A DNA stretch of 64,000 nt, from the NCBI RefSeq assembly GCF_000150955.2, contig NC_011699.1:124001-188000 (forward strand), given 5' to 3'. Of this stretch, positions 20,840 to 31,013 are shown one piece after another; the first letter of the stretch is position 1; every line of letters starts with the position of its first letter. This stretch comes from Phaeodactylum tricornutum CCAP 1055/1. Its lineage: Eukaryota > Bacillariophyta > Bacillariophyceae > Surirellales > Neidiaceae. The notes under the pieces were generated by a model that saw only the letters and a program-made list of their open reading frames with translations, was not told the DNA's origin and made no database searches. The translations under genes were made by a program, and so were the position numbers.

Positions 20840-21721
20840 TCAGAAAAGCTTCTTCGAACCATTCATGTGCTGAATGGAGTTCTGGATACCTCTCAGGGCT
20901 ATATCTGCTCTTTGATCGGCGGTTTGAGCTGTCAGAAGTGCAGGTCTGATTTCCAAGGCTACACCCATAGCGGGAATAGGATTGATCAATGCTCCGACCC
21001 AGAAAGCTCGTTCGGATGGTTCATCATCGTCCGGAATGTCGCCAAGATCCAATAACAGTTGATCGATTTGCCCCGGCTGTCGTTCACTTTCCCTCGCTAG
21101 TTCGATCCATTGGTCCACGAGAGGCTCCAGTTTTCGTGCCTTGGACATTGCTCTCGCCAACATTATTCCATCCGTCTCTTCTTCCTTGGCCTCTTCCTCG
21201 ACACTATCGAGAAACCGTACACGACCTTCCGTCCAGCCTTCTTTGGCGTTTTCTACATCCCCGTCAATCCGGAATCGCCGGGTTGCTTGTAGCTGAAGTT
21301 TGATGCCGTCGTCCAGTACTTTCGGTTTGCCTACGATCTGGACTTCAACACCGGACCGTAAATGCACCTGCTCCCCCGTTTGAAGCCGTGCCATACCAAG
21401 CATTCCGAAACACGGATTTTCTTCCACAAGCCGTGTTCGAATGAGTTCCATAAAGACCGGATTGCTGACGGAAATCTTGAGGACCTGACGGGGCAACATA
21501 CTATCCAGGACTACTAGGGGTAATTTGGTGTCTCGGTCACCGACTTCGTCCATCCGGGTGCGCAAAGACGCCATAAAGTCTACATCGTCAGGAGCGGCTC
21601 GCAGTTGTGACTGGGACGAGACTGTCTGCGATAATCTGCGCGGGTTGGAAGGTGCAAAGGCGACCGCAGAGGCCATCAGCAGACAACCGATTAGGAGTGA
21701 GCAGTGGCCGGCAACCATCAT
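20840..21721 (-). CDS. Plastid-targeted LON substrate-binding-domain protein
   Basis: A 293-residue protein. The signal peptide ends ASAVAFAPSNPRRL, a textbook ASAFAP-type plastid motif. From about residue 65 the sequence follows the N-terminal substrate-binding domain of Lon proteases: KLPLVVLDSMLPRQVLKISV, RTRLVEENPCFGMLGMARL and LQATRRFRIDG. A C-terminal helical part follows. There is no AAA+ or Ser-Lys protease domain, so it is a stand-alone LON domain, as in several cyanobacterial and plastid proteins. It may recognise or hold damaged proteins; that role is inferred. The gene is single-exon. Confidence 0.82.
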   Translation of the reverse strand: MMVAGHCSLLIGCLLMASAVAFAPSNPRRLSQTVSSQSQLRAAPDDVDFMASLRTRMDEVGDRDTKLPLVVLDSMLPRQVLKISVSNPVFMELIRTRLVEENPCFGMLGMARLQTGEQVHLRSGVEVQIVGKPKVLDDGIKLQLQATRRFRIDGDVENAKEGWTEGRVRFLDSVEEEAKEEETDGIMLARAMSKARKLEPLVDQWIELARESERQPGQIDQLLLDLGDIPDDDEPSERAFWVGALINPIPAMGVALEIRPALLTAQTADQRADIALRGIQNSIQHMNGSKKLF

Positions 21722-22177
21722 TTCTGCTAATATCTACTTTATTATTGAAGCAATGGCAATCAGGTGGACTACCACTGGAATAGAGAATACAGAGAAGTTG
21801 CTGTTAGAACGATCGTGCCGATTGACAGAAACGCAGCATCAATGAAAATTCTGCCAGCCAAACAACAACCGTATCGTCTTTTTCGACGACACGTATGACG
21901 ATGATGTGGTTGGCACGATGACAGTACGATTCTCGTCTAATCGGATTCTTCATTCCTTTTAAGATTTCCGGATACGACGCTTCTGACACGACACAATCAG
22001 AATAGATCCCTGTTTCGATGATTTTGTCCTAATTAGGGGAAACGGTCTCCCGCTTCCCATTGGAGTCCGTAACATGCACTCTACCCAGTTGTAAAGCAAT
22101 CCCGACTGTCCATTATGAACTAGAATATATCCGCACTACTAAATTCCAGCTTAAGTCCGGGGACAACTTTCCTCATT
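21722..22177. other. Intergenic region
   Basis: About 455 bases between two minus-strand genes. I see no gene, repeat or RNA structure. Confidence 0.4.
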
Positions 22178-23480
22178 TCAATGAGAAAGGTTACGGAAAC
22201 TATCGTTAAGTTGCCGCGGTATATGAGTCTTGCCACCTTGAAACTCGGTATCGTACAGGTCGTGGATCTCCTCCCGAATGCCCTTGTATAAGTCTCTGGC
22301 CTTGGGTCGACCAAAAGGATCACGATCCCAGCAGCTTTCCAAAAGTTGCACCAGTGCATGACTCCAACGTCGATCAAGGGGTGGTCGATCGCCCTGTTTG
22401 ATCACCTTTTCCCGATGCTCTTCCGACGACAAGCGTCCGAAGGCCTTTTCGTACGTTAGAATCTCCCAGAATAAAATACTGAAGGAGTAGATATCGGCGG
22501 ATACGGTGTAAGATTCTGATAACGCTACTTCGGGGGCCATAAATCGGCGTGACCCAGTCCCTCCTGACATGTTGTAAAGACCCTGTTCAGTCTTTTGGCG
22601 TGGATCTAATTCCTTGGCCAGGCCAAAATCGAATAGCTTGACACGCCCATCGTAGTCGAAACCAATGTTATCAGGCTTCAAGTCTCGAAATACAATGGAA
22701 AGTCGATGCAGATGCCTGTAATTAAGAGAGGCAATATTGAGTAACATCAACCAGCCAAGCTTGACACAGGGATTCCCGTCAGCGTGCGTACCGAATCGCG
22801 GAAGCAATGTCCTGCGCAACCATAAGACGCTGTAGGAATAAACCCATGACAGCCCGGTTTGCTACCTCGCTTCCAGACGCTGCTTTTCGATATTCTAGCT
22901 CCCGCCAAACATCAATCCGGCGATCCAGCGTATCATACAAACGATCGATTACCAGGAAAAATCCAGCGCGCTCTGGATTAGAGAAACCGTTGGGACCCGC
23001 TCTCGCCACTCCGTGCAACTGGATCAGCGCAGGATGCGGATGCGCGGCTAATGCGGTCAGGTATTTGGCCTCCATTAGTAAATCGGCAGCACCGTTGCAA
23101 AATTCTTCACTATTCTGCATAGCATCGTCGGACAAAAACTTGACCGCCAATTTATCCGAAGAGTTCGCCAGATTCTTGCGAAAAATTCCTTGTAGACTGC
23201 GTTCATCAACATCGTTTTGTAGCTTGATTTGTGTCAATTCGTAAACCGAGTTGAAGCCTCCTTTCCCTAATAGATCCCCCAAATGAGGCAGAATTTCGTC
23301 CCGATCGAACACCGCCACCTGAATCTTCTCGGGCGCTTCCTCTTTGGACAGCAGTGTGGAACGCTTACTCATTTCCTCGCAGATTCGAATGGAGTAGCGC
23401 GCAGCTTTTTGACAGAATTCCGGGTCGATTGGGTGCTTCAAAGGCTTCATCTTGAAAGGGTTCGTCGCTGGGCTAATCAA
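22178..23480 (-). CDS. Protein kinase with FRD in place of HRD
   Basis: Two exons: 23480-22792 and 22715-22178. The 76-base intron (GTACGC to TTACAG) restores the frame exactly at the catalytic loop. The product has 408 residues. Motifs in order: glycine loop LLGKGGFNSVYEL (about 71-82), LAVKFL (Lys 114), the catalytic loop IVFRDLKPDN (about 237-246), LFDFGLAKEL (Asp 259), FMAPEVAL, and a TKL-like lower lobe (SADIYSFSILFWEILTYEKAF, CWDRDPFGRPKARDL). The usual His of HRD is Phe; Arg, Asp, Lys and Asn are kept, so activity is expected. It is probably a soluble Ser/Thr kinase of the TKL-like group. An alternative start is at 23450. The last 30 residues are unstructured. Confidence 0.87.
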
Positions 23481-24840
23481 GTTTGTAAAGTCCAGCGCAA
23501 CGTCTCAATCCTTTTACACCCTTCTCTTAACCAACGACATAGGCTGCTAAGCTACTGTTTAGCTTAGCGGAAAGAACCAAAAGAAAGAGAAGCGGGCACA
23601 CTGATCCAAAGAAACACCACACCGCTTCACGATTTAAGATAATCCAATTTTACGAAGAAACCTGGACCTGCCGTAGTTACGTTGTCCTCATGAGCTTAGA
23701 GTGAAGAGTAAAGTAATCACGGTCAACTGGTTGGACTCGCGGAGCATGCGGGTCCGTCAACTGACTCCGCGGGGTGTTACCTATAGGACTCTTCTCGAGA
23801 TATAGGGGGCTGTGCTTTCGATCTGCTGACTTTACAGTGACTTATGACCAAAGATGGTCATGGTCATTTCTATTTCGTGCTGCAAGCATAATAGGTATTG
23901 TCTTAGCCGGTACCCGTCGGAAAGGTTGTTTTTGCTTTTGCAGTTGCTCCGAAGTGTTCGCTGTCAAGTCAAGATCAAAACACATAAAATTGGGCGACTT
24001 TCAAATAACGCATGGAGATGCGGTCGCGCGTCTTCGGTCTTGAAGTAGGACAAATTACATAGGAATTTCGTTTCTTTCAAGAACACTATATATACTCCCG
24101 AAAGAAAACAAGGCATTTGGGTAGTCTTGGATTTATGTCGATCTACCGTGGCGCCGTGCAAACTTGTTACAGCCGGTATGTGCCGAAACTCGTTGCCACT
24201 CTAGAAACAAACAGAAAAGCAGCAAGCTCTGATAGTTGTGCTAGTTGTCATTGCCATCGACGATAAATGGTCTCTTCTCGAGTCAATCGAAAAAGGATAT
24301 TACGCGGTAGAAGCGCATAAGGAGGTATCCATCCCGGTCTACGACCAAGCCTTTCCGAATTGCAATTTATTGCATGATACAAATGGCCAATAGAAACTGA
24401 TGCCTATCTGTAAGTAGAATTATCACAATTAATGGAAGAATGAGATTTGGATCGTACTAACTTTTCGACATCAAACGATACAAGACACACTTGAAGTTTC
24501 GGTATTGTTCTTCTTTTGTTCATTATCGACACAGCAGGACTTCGTTATGTATTGACCAACACTTCATGCATCTTTTATACCGGAGAGTGCAACTGGTTTT
24601 CAACTATTTCAACCTGCTTCAAACTAGTGCCTGCTTAGTCTTTCACTGGAAACAGGGAGAAGCAGTAGTCGTCACATCAGAACAAAGAAGCAATTCTCCA
24701 GACTTTTAAATTCCGTGCCTCACAGTCAGGTCAGGTCACCGTAATTCGACTGACACAATTTTTCCGGCGCAGATCGAAAATCAACCCTTTTCCACGAACG
24801 AGGCCGCTCTTCTATCGAGCAGCTGAATTTTTCTGTTACA
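23481..24840. other. Gene-poor region, about 1.4 kb
   Basis: No ORF above 95 codons with coding character on either strand. The only visible features are short A/T-rich stretches. I found no TIR, LTR or tRNA-like folding by eye. It may hold promoters for the kinase gene and for the weak gene at 24841. Confidence 0.45.
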
Positions 24841-25113
24841 ATGAACATGCCGAAAATGTCTTCTCCGGATTTGTCTTTGACTTCACTTCTCATGACGGCA
24901 CCCCTCTACGAGGCTCCCGCTCCAGCTCCCATTTCGAGCAGATCCGTTTCATCCGACGGAATCTCTTCGAGTCCATGCGATCGCGAACAGCGGGAGCGCC
25001 TTCGTAGCATAGTTCAGTCAGCTCTCCAAGTCGTTGCTAACGACTTTTTTGGACAACGCAAGCATATTCCGAGGCATGAGACGTCTTCGCTCCAAAGTCA
25101 GGCAAAGCAGTAA
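24841..25113 (+). CDS. Hypothetical small protein (weak)
   Basis: A 90-residue ORF from an ATG. It starts MNMPKMSSPDLSLTSLLM, has an Ala-Pro run and then a basic helix (EQRERLRSIVQSALQVV). A different frame stays open to 25216 and encodes a basic sequence (MRRLRSKVRQSSKDVSIF, SLRRRKGNGGG), so the gene may continue through an unseen intron near 25025-25070. I do not recognise either part. The evidence is only ORF length, an upstream-to-downstream basic composition and the gap between neighbours. Confidence 0.3.
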   Translation: MNMPKMSSPDLSLTSLLMTAPLYEAPAPAPISSRSVSSDGISSSPCDREQRERLRSIVQSALQVVANDFFGQRKHIPRHETSSLQSQAKQ

Positions 25114-25435
25114 AGATGTTTCGATTTTTAATGTCCGTGAGAGCCTGCGCCGCAGAAAGGGGAACGGAGGAGGCGATATGAGTCGAATCGGGGGACGTAC
25201 AGCAGCAAGCAAGTAAAGGAGGGAGCAATGTACAATTACATACAGCGCTACCGAATAAGGTATAAACTTTTGTTAAAATAAGAGAAATTTCTTGCGTCAC
25301 AACAAGCCCTTGCGTGTAGACAAAAACCACAAACGTCCACTGAGTGTGAGTCAATTGAAGAGGGCACAGCTGCTAATGTCCTTGATGCTACACTCCTCAC
25401 GTGCATTCGTTTACTGTTAGGTCCTTTTCTTAACA

Positions 25436-25852
25436 ATGAATGCGTTTTGCCAAGCTGTCAAATCACAGTTCGAGCATCTCCCGCTATGGCGCAGGAACAA
25501 GTTCTTAAGCAACAATCTTCTAGAGTGGACAACTTCCATTATGGAATGCTACTCTGAGTCAATGTCTTACCAATTTCTACAACAAATACGGAAGCTGAGA
25601 CGTTTCGTCTATATCGCCCACGTCAAATTCCTCGAGCAACAAAAGAATGATGGCTTGTGGCTGCCTCTTTATCGTCTTCAGAGCCAAGCAATTGAACCAC
25701 GTCTTCGACGCCAACAAAGCGGCCGTTGTCGTCCGTTTTCTAGATCTCGTTCATTTCTGAGGTTCAAGACGCACCGCAATATTCTCCTCGATGTTATAAT
25801 GCAACGGAAAAGTCACGCCAATTGTCGAGATTTCCAAAGGCTCCCTCCCTAA
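25436..25852 (+). CDS. Hypothetical basic protein (weak)
   Basis: A 138-residue ORF from an ATG. It is rich in Arg, Gln, Phe and Leu (FLQQIRKLRRFVYIAHVKF; CRPFSRSRSFLRFKTHR) and has no signal peptide or known motif. It could be a real short gene, an exon of a larger one, or chance. No frame on the other strand looks better. Confidence 0.3.
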   Translation: MNAFCQAVKSQFEHLPLWRRNKFLSNNLLEWTTSIMECYSESMSYQFLQQIRKLRRFVYIAHVKFLEQQKNDGLWLPLYRLQSQAIEPRLRRQQSGRCRPFSRSRSFLRFKTHRNILLDVIMQRKSHANCRDFQRLPP

Positions 25853-26315
25853 AACATTAGTAGGCGAATGTCAACATGGTCGATGACCTTGACAGCTCCT
25901 TCGCGTTCTGATCAAGCACAGTTTGAGTCCTTGACTAAGCACACTCACACTCACTGGTGTGATTGAGTCTTTTCTGTTAAGTTTTCGCACGACCTTGATT
26001 TCTCGAGTCCAAAACGCATTCGTCTGCTGTGTAGGGGCAACCTCCTTGATCTGTATTGGATTTCAGATCAGACACTCGTTAGCACAACTTCGAGTTTGCG
26101 ACTAAACTAAGAAAAAGTGGCAGATTGTCCTGCAAAGATTACGGGACCTGCAAGCCAGATGCAAAGCCGTCAGCACGAAAGAAATGACACTCAGTTTTGC
26201 AAGCTCTATGCTGTTAGCCGCTATCGGAGGACACCGAATTGGTTACCAGAAGCAAATAAGTACATGAAGCATTCACCGGCATTGCCGGCCGGCGATAAGA
26301 ATGAAATCGAGCTGG
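25853..26315. other. Convergent intergenic region
   Basis: About 460 bases with no convincing gene. Short repeats of CACTCACACTCACTGGTGTG near 25940 form only a weak palindrome. Confidence 0.35.
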
Positions 26316-27150
26316 CTACTCCCACTTCAAGATGGACACAAAAAGAAATAGAATGGCGATCCCTGCGAGCAATCCCATTATATTCCCAAGGAGTTCCTGT
26401 GACCGCTCCTGTTTTGTTGGAGGTTCCGTTGCGCCATCCGAGATAGCTTTTGATTGGGATTTGTCTGCTGACTCGGGTGCAGCGGCATCATCTTCCTCTT
26501 TCACTTTGTCGGTTGTCACGCCCATTGGTCGTTGCGCGTACGTGGAGGCTGTCCTACATTGTTCGGTCGTAAAACCAGCCAAGGTTCCAACATTGAATCT
26601 AACACCAATACGTACCGATCTTTCCAAAATGATGCCCAATGATGCCGGTCGCGCCACAACTTCCACGTGTACAAGGTGAACTCCACGGGCTTGCCTTGGG
26701 CAAGAATCAACTGTTTGTCGGCGACTAGGGTGTATGTGGTAAAATTTGGTATATGGCACTCCTCCAGCAAGGTTTGAAAGACAATCCGTAAAAGCCCTTC
26801 GATGTTGATTTTTGCTTCTTTGGAATCCTCCGCGACTTGAACGGCAGTGGCTCCTTGCGCTGTAATTTCTTTGTCGGTTTCGTTGATGTATTCCGGATCA
26901 GTCGCTACGTCAGCTTTGTAATCCACAGGACACGCCTCTTTGTCAGAGCCAAGGTCGCCTAGAGCGCCCACGTTACTGCGGGTGGTTGTTAGAAGACGGC
27001 AACATGCCGGAGCCCTCGCCTGGTGAATCTTATCGGTGTGACGCTCGTCACATGGAAGCGATCGTCGAATGTCTCCCCTACCGGTTTTGGAAACGCCTGC
27101 AGTTGCGACTCACTTGAATACCTACTGGAGCTGTAAAACGGCTTTGGCAT
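26316..27150 (-). CDS. Tail-anchored membrane protein, three exons, unknown
   Basis: The proposed exons are 27150-27114, 26958-26616 and 26553-26316. The introns are 155 bases (GTGAGT to CTCTAG) and 62 bases (GTACGT to TGTAG), and both restore the frame. The product has 205 residues. A folded-looking centre (INIEGLLRIVFQTLLEE, FTTYTLVADKQLILAQG, PVEFTLYTWKLWRDRHHW) is followed by an acidic/Lys-rich linker and a single hydrophobic C-terminal helix (LLGNIMGLLAGIAILFLFVS). This is a tail-anchored layout with the bulk in the cytosol. I do not recognise the family. The first exon is short and least certain; exon 3 is well supported by its membrane helix. Confidence 0.55.
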
Positions 27151-27825
27151 GGAAGTCGCGCCGTTTTTTCCATCCGCTGATTTCGCTCCTTTCCTGCCGT
27201 CGTCGGTTGCGACTTTTGCTTGTGACAACCTCCTCTACGATTATTGGTGGTTCGCATCGGCTTGCAAAAGCGCCGTTTCGTTTTTACTCGCTCCTTCTTC
27301 AGCCGTCTGTCCAGATCGAGCCTATGTGGTGGAAACGCTTCACGCTGCTGTGACGGAAACGAGCAACTAACCTTTGGTCGTTATCGTGCGTTCTTCGTCC
27401 CCTGACGGCGTTGCCACCGAATCGGCTGCGAAAACACCGAGGTCCTCGCTCGGCAGTGCATTTCTGCCACTGCTCGCAGTCGACATGCAACAATGGCCTG
27501 TAAAACAATCGAAGGATACTTGGAGACGGTCTCTGCTTGATCGAGCTGGAACAGCGCGCGGAACGGAACTAGCCAGAAGCCAACATTCATTGTGCCTAGT
27601 AAACTCATGCTCTTTCCCTCTCACGAGTTTGAATGGAAGAGCGCAAATCGAACGTCCGATAGGGTTATTGGCAAAAAATTACACAACTTTTGCGATAGTA
27701 TTTTTACCGAAAACCCCCTATTAGTTTGCTTCAATTTTATATAATAACATCCAGGCCAAACTCAAAAGCGCTTTGCGTATGTCGGTCACCCTCCGTCTGC
27801 GGAACTTTAAATTCACTTGATGATT
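27151..27825. other. Intergenic region with unconvincing ORFs
   Basis: About 675 bases between the start of one minus-strand gene and the end of the next. A 73-codon plus-strand ORF at 27149-27370 and a 116-codon frame beyond it lack family signals. They could be chance or an antisense transcript over the promoter. Confidence 0.35.
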
Positions 27826-29910
27826 TTACAGCGTTGGTTTTAAATCTTCTCCCTGACGTCTCTTATACAACGCCGAGTGCTTTTTCAATTCTGAAGCATC
27901 AAAGTCTTCCACATCGCCGTCATCATACTCAATCACCCAAACGTCAACTTTTTCCTCGACCATTTCTGCGGGTAGAAATTTGGCCACTGTTCCGAAGTAC
28001 AACTCCTTGTCAAAGAATTTGGCAACTCGAGAGCCAATGAGGTCTTCACCCACTTTGCGTTTCTTTTGCACTCTCGAATTTGGCGGCGAAGGCATTCGTA
28101 GATTCCTTTCTCGCTTTTCCCCGGCGGCTTCCACCCCTACCGCTTCCTCATCAACACTAACATCAAGAGGGTCTGGAATGTTCATATGACTTGATTTTAC
28201 CGTCTGAGACATCTCCTCCCGCCCAGTGCTTCCAACGGCCACTGCTGCATTAAAAATATCTTCGGCGGAAGTGGTGAGATCTTTAACTGGGGTAGTAGGC
28301 ACCGGGCGTAGTATGGACAACTCTTCGCACAACCGTTCAGCAGCCTTTTTGGCCCCGCGCCGTTTCTCTTCCTGAGATTCACGAATAGTGTCATCCTCCG
28401 AGTCCTTTTCTTCTCCAATTTTTACGTAGAGTAACAGGGCGGCTGCAATGGAATGCGTAGTTGTTAAGTCATTTTGGTATTGCAAAGAAAGTGTCCCCAG
28501 CTCGACACAAATTAGAAACGTACCGTGCAGTTGTGCCAAGTCCATGTCTCCACGATCGTCATCATAACGGATTCTGTACGCATCTTTGGCAAAATCAACA
28601 TCCAGCTGACATGAAGCGATCGTGCCTCGATAAATGTTTCCGTCTTTGTCGAGTTTCGCGGCAACGCGCTGTCCAATCAGTGCTGTTCGAATGTCATCAA
28701 ACTCGCTGGTACCATTATGTGCCTTTTCGACGACGAGCGCCGGGAGTGCTTGGTGTAGCAATTGTTTGTTTACACTGAGCTTGGTATGTGCAGCCAATTC
28801 ATTCGACATGAATGCATCGCTTCTTGTGGATGTGCCCGTGGCTATAATATTGCCAAAATTTGGTTGCAGCAGTTTCCCTATAAGATCGCAATCACCACCC
28901 GTGATACACACAACGAGTTCCCCATTGTATTTTTGCGCGTTACCGTTTGTGGTCTCCCTGGGAACGGTTTCTAGCATTTCCTTGGCTTGCGCGACCCATT
29001 CATCCACGACATTTCGCAACAGGAACGCCAGTTCTCTTACGATCGTTCCGAGGATAGCGTCTTCGGTGCGGGTGGCAAACAAACCAAAGGGTTGGTTCGA
29101 GTTTCGCCTACTCTCGATAATGGCCAAAGCCGTTTCGACTTTAATTGCCGGGAGCTTCCCCGTGTAGCGTGCCAAGGACTTGAGACGAAGACCTAGTCCT
29201 TGGCAAATTCCTCCACCTTGTAATTGGCCATGCACGTCGACCGCCGTGTACGTGAGCATGGTGCCGCCGTCAAGAACCAAACAGGGGTATCCGTACAGAC
29301 CTGCCGCGGCTCGGGCTGCTGCTGCTCGTTCTACCCCCATCGTCTTGAAGCATCCTTGTTGAGGCGTAAAAAAATCCACATTGTTCAAACGGATAATGCG
29401 GGAAGGAATATCCCGAAACAAAAAGGCAATCCCTTTCTCGTGCGCGCTGTTGGTGGAGATAAGGTACAGGTGAAGAATGGGAATACGCCGGGCGTTCGAG
29501 TACTCCCGAGCGCGTTCCCGAGTATATGTGTGAGAGTCTACGCCGTATATGTATTCCTTGACCTTGTCTGGAAGGTACTTTAGCAGGATTCGAGATGAAT
29601 CATCGGACATGTCGTTTGCGGAAACGGGGGACGTTCTGCACCGAACACACCACACAAACCAAACGGAAAGAAAGGTGAGAACCAAATCGAACGAGAACAG
29701 GGAGGAAATTGGGTTGCTCTGTGAGATTTGATCTTACTTCCAGAATATAGTTGGCGAAAGCGTTCCATCGTCCGGATCCTTCGCAAGGACACACCATCGG
29801 CAGTGGGAGGTTTCACACACCACGGAGAACACAAAGTCCGCATCCGGATGCGGCAATGAATCGGGCCAAGAGGCCGCTTCGAGAACGTTAAGCTCCTCCA
29901 CTACCGTCAT
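27826..29910 (-). CDS. Type III pantothenate kinase fused to two Tudor-like modules
   Basis: Two exons: 29910-29738 and 29635-27826. The 102-base intron (GTAAGA to GTGCAG) restores FWK-TSPVSAND. The product has 660 residues and no targeting peptide. Residues about 25-310 follow CoaX: LSPTIFWK near the N-terminus, FFTPQQGCFKTMGVERAAAA, CLVLDGGTMLTYTAVD (about 177-191), GGGICQGLGLRLKSLARYTG and VCITGGD. The wording of these blocks is closest to cyanobacterial CoaX. CoaX phosphorylates pantothenate, the first step to CoA. Two related modules follow: TALIGQRVAAKLDKDGNIYR to YDDDRGDMDL (about 376-429) and LIGSRVAKFFDKELYFGTVA to YDDGDVEDFDASEL (about 590-642). They are flanked by acidic and KKRK sequences, as in chromatin readers. 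The usual DxGNT/S phosphate loop appears as CETSHCRW, so activity is uncertain. Confidence 0.82.
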
Positions 29911-31013
29911 CCTATCGAGCTATATCTAGAGTACTTTGCTGTTGATTGAGTAAGTGTGCGCTCCTTGTTGAGGATAGTAACTGAATTCGATGCTGTCCGG
30001 AAAGATTTCTGGTGCAAGGCGTACGTGACACTACCACTCTACTACAAATAGGTAGTACTTCCACGTAGTTGCCTGCCTTGCAGATCGTCGTGACCCGTCA
30101 AGGTGTACCGATGGACGGCGATCGCGCGATAACCATTCAAACCCTACCCTCCGTGCAACACTCTGTATCCCCCCGTCCGTTGTTTCATATGGCACAATAC
30201 TCCTTCAATTACATGAAAAAAGCTAGATCTTTCTGTACAAAAGTATAGAAAGCCACCGCTTAGAGGTATCCTTCCCAAAAATTTCTGGCAAAGGCGTGCA
30301 CCAAGCCTTTTGGAATCCGGTAAGTCTGGTGTTCATCTACTGTCTTACTTTGACAGGGGACTTTTCCATTGGGACGACACCGTTACTACTAACGAGACGA
30401 GTGCGAGCATGTACACCTGTTTTGAATGCGCTTACATCCGTTTGATATATCACTGCTTCATTCCAATTATTAGTACAGTAGGGAGACTTGCGAGTTGTTG
30501 ATCTATAACAGACCCTCATTGTAAGGAATGTGCCAAATGTAATCTTCCTGCGTCTGACGGTTTCTAGTTCCACCTTCCCTTACAGATTTTACCACTACCT
30601 TTTCTTTATCAGCAGAGCACACGACGGCGCTCTAGAGACGACGAGTCTGTTCTGTGGAGTACCTTCTCCAATGGGACCAGGACGTATCCCTTGCTATTCA
30701 CAGTTGCACTTTGGCGAATCGAGCACCTCAACGAATTTTCTCACGGTACTTTTAACGCCACTTTAGTCCAACGCTTGGACCTTAATACAAGATGGTGGTA
30801 CTCCACTTAAGACACGCGCCTTCATCGTGCTGGAATTGGAAGCAGCACTTTGGAATACAGTATTGTAGCGATCCCACAACGCATCAACGACTCTTGCCAA
30901 ATTGAGTACACTTCGTATGTAGGATTCTACGTGTTTGAATCTACTCACAATTTGGTGCGCTTATCTGAGATTTTCTAAAGTGCGCTCACTTCCAAAAAAA
31001 TCCATCCGTTGAA
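29911..31013. other. Divergent intergenic region, about 1.1 kb
   Basis: It separates the CoaX-fusion gene from the gene starting at 31014 and should carry both promoters. ORFs stay below 80 codons and lack family signals. No repeat or RNA gene was recognised. Confidence 0.45.

Noticed and set aside
27149-27370. 73-codon plus-strand ORF with an ATG
   Set aside because: It overlaps the start of the tail-anchored gene on the other strand, has no known motif, and its composition fits chance.
28634-29167. 177-codon plus-strand ORF
   Set aside because: It is the antisense shadow of the CoaX-fusion coding sequence, whose conserved motifs lie on the minus strand.
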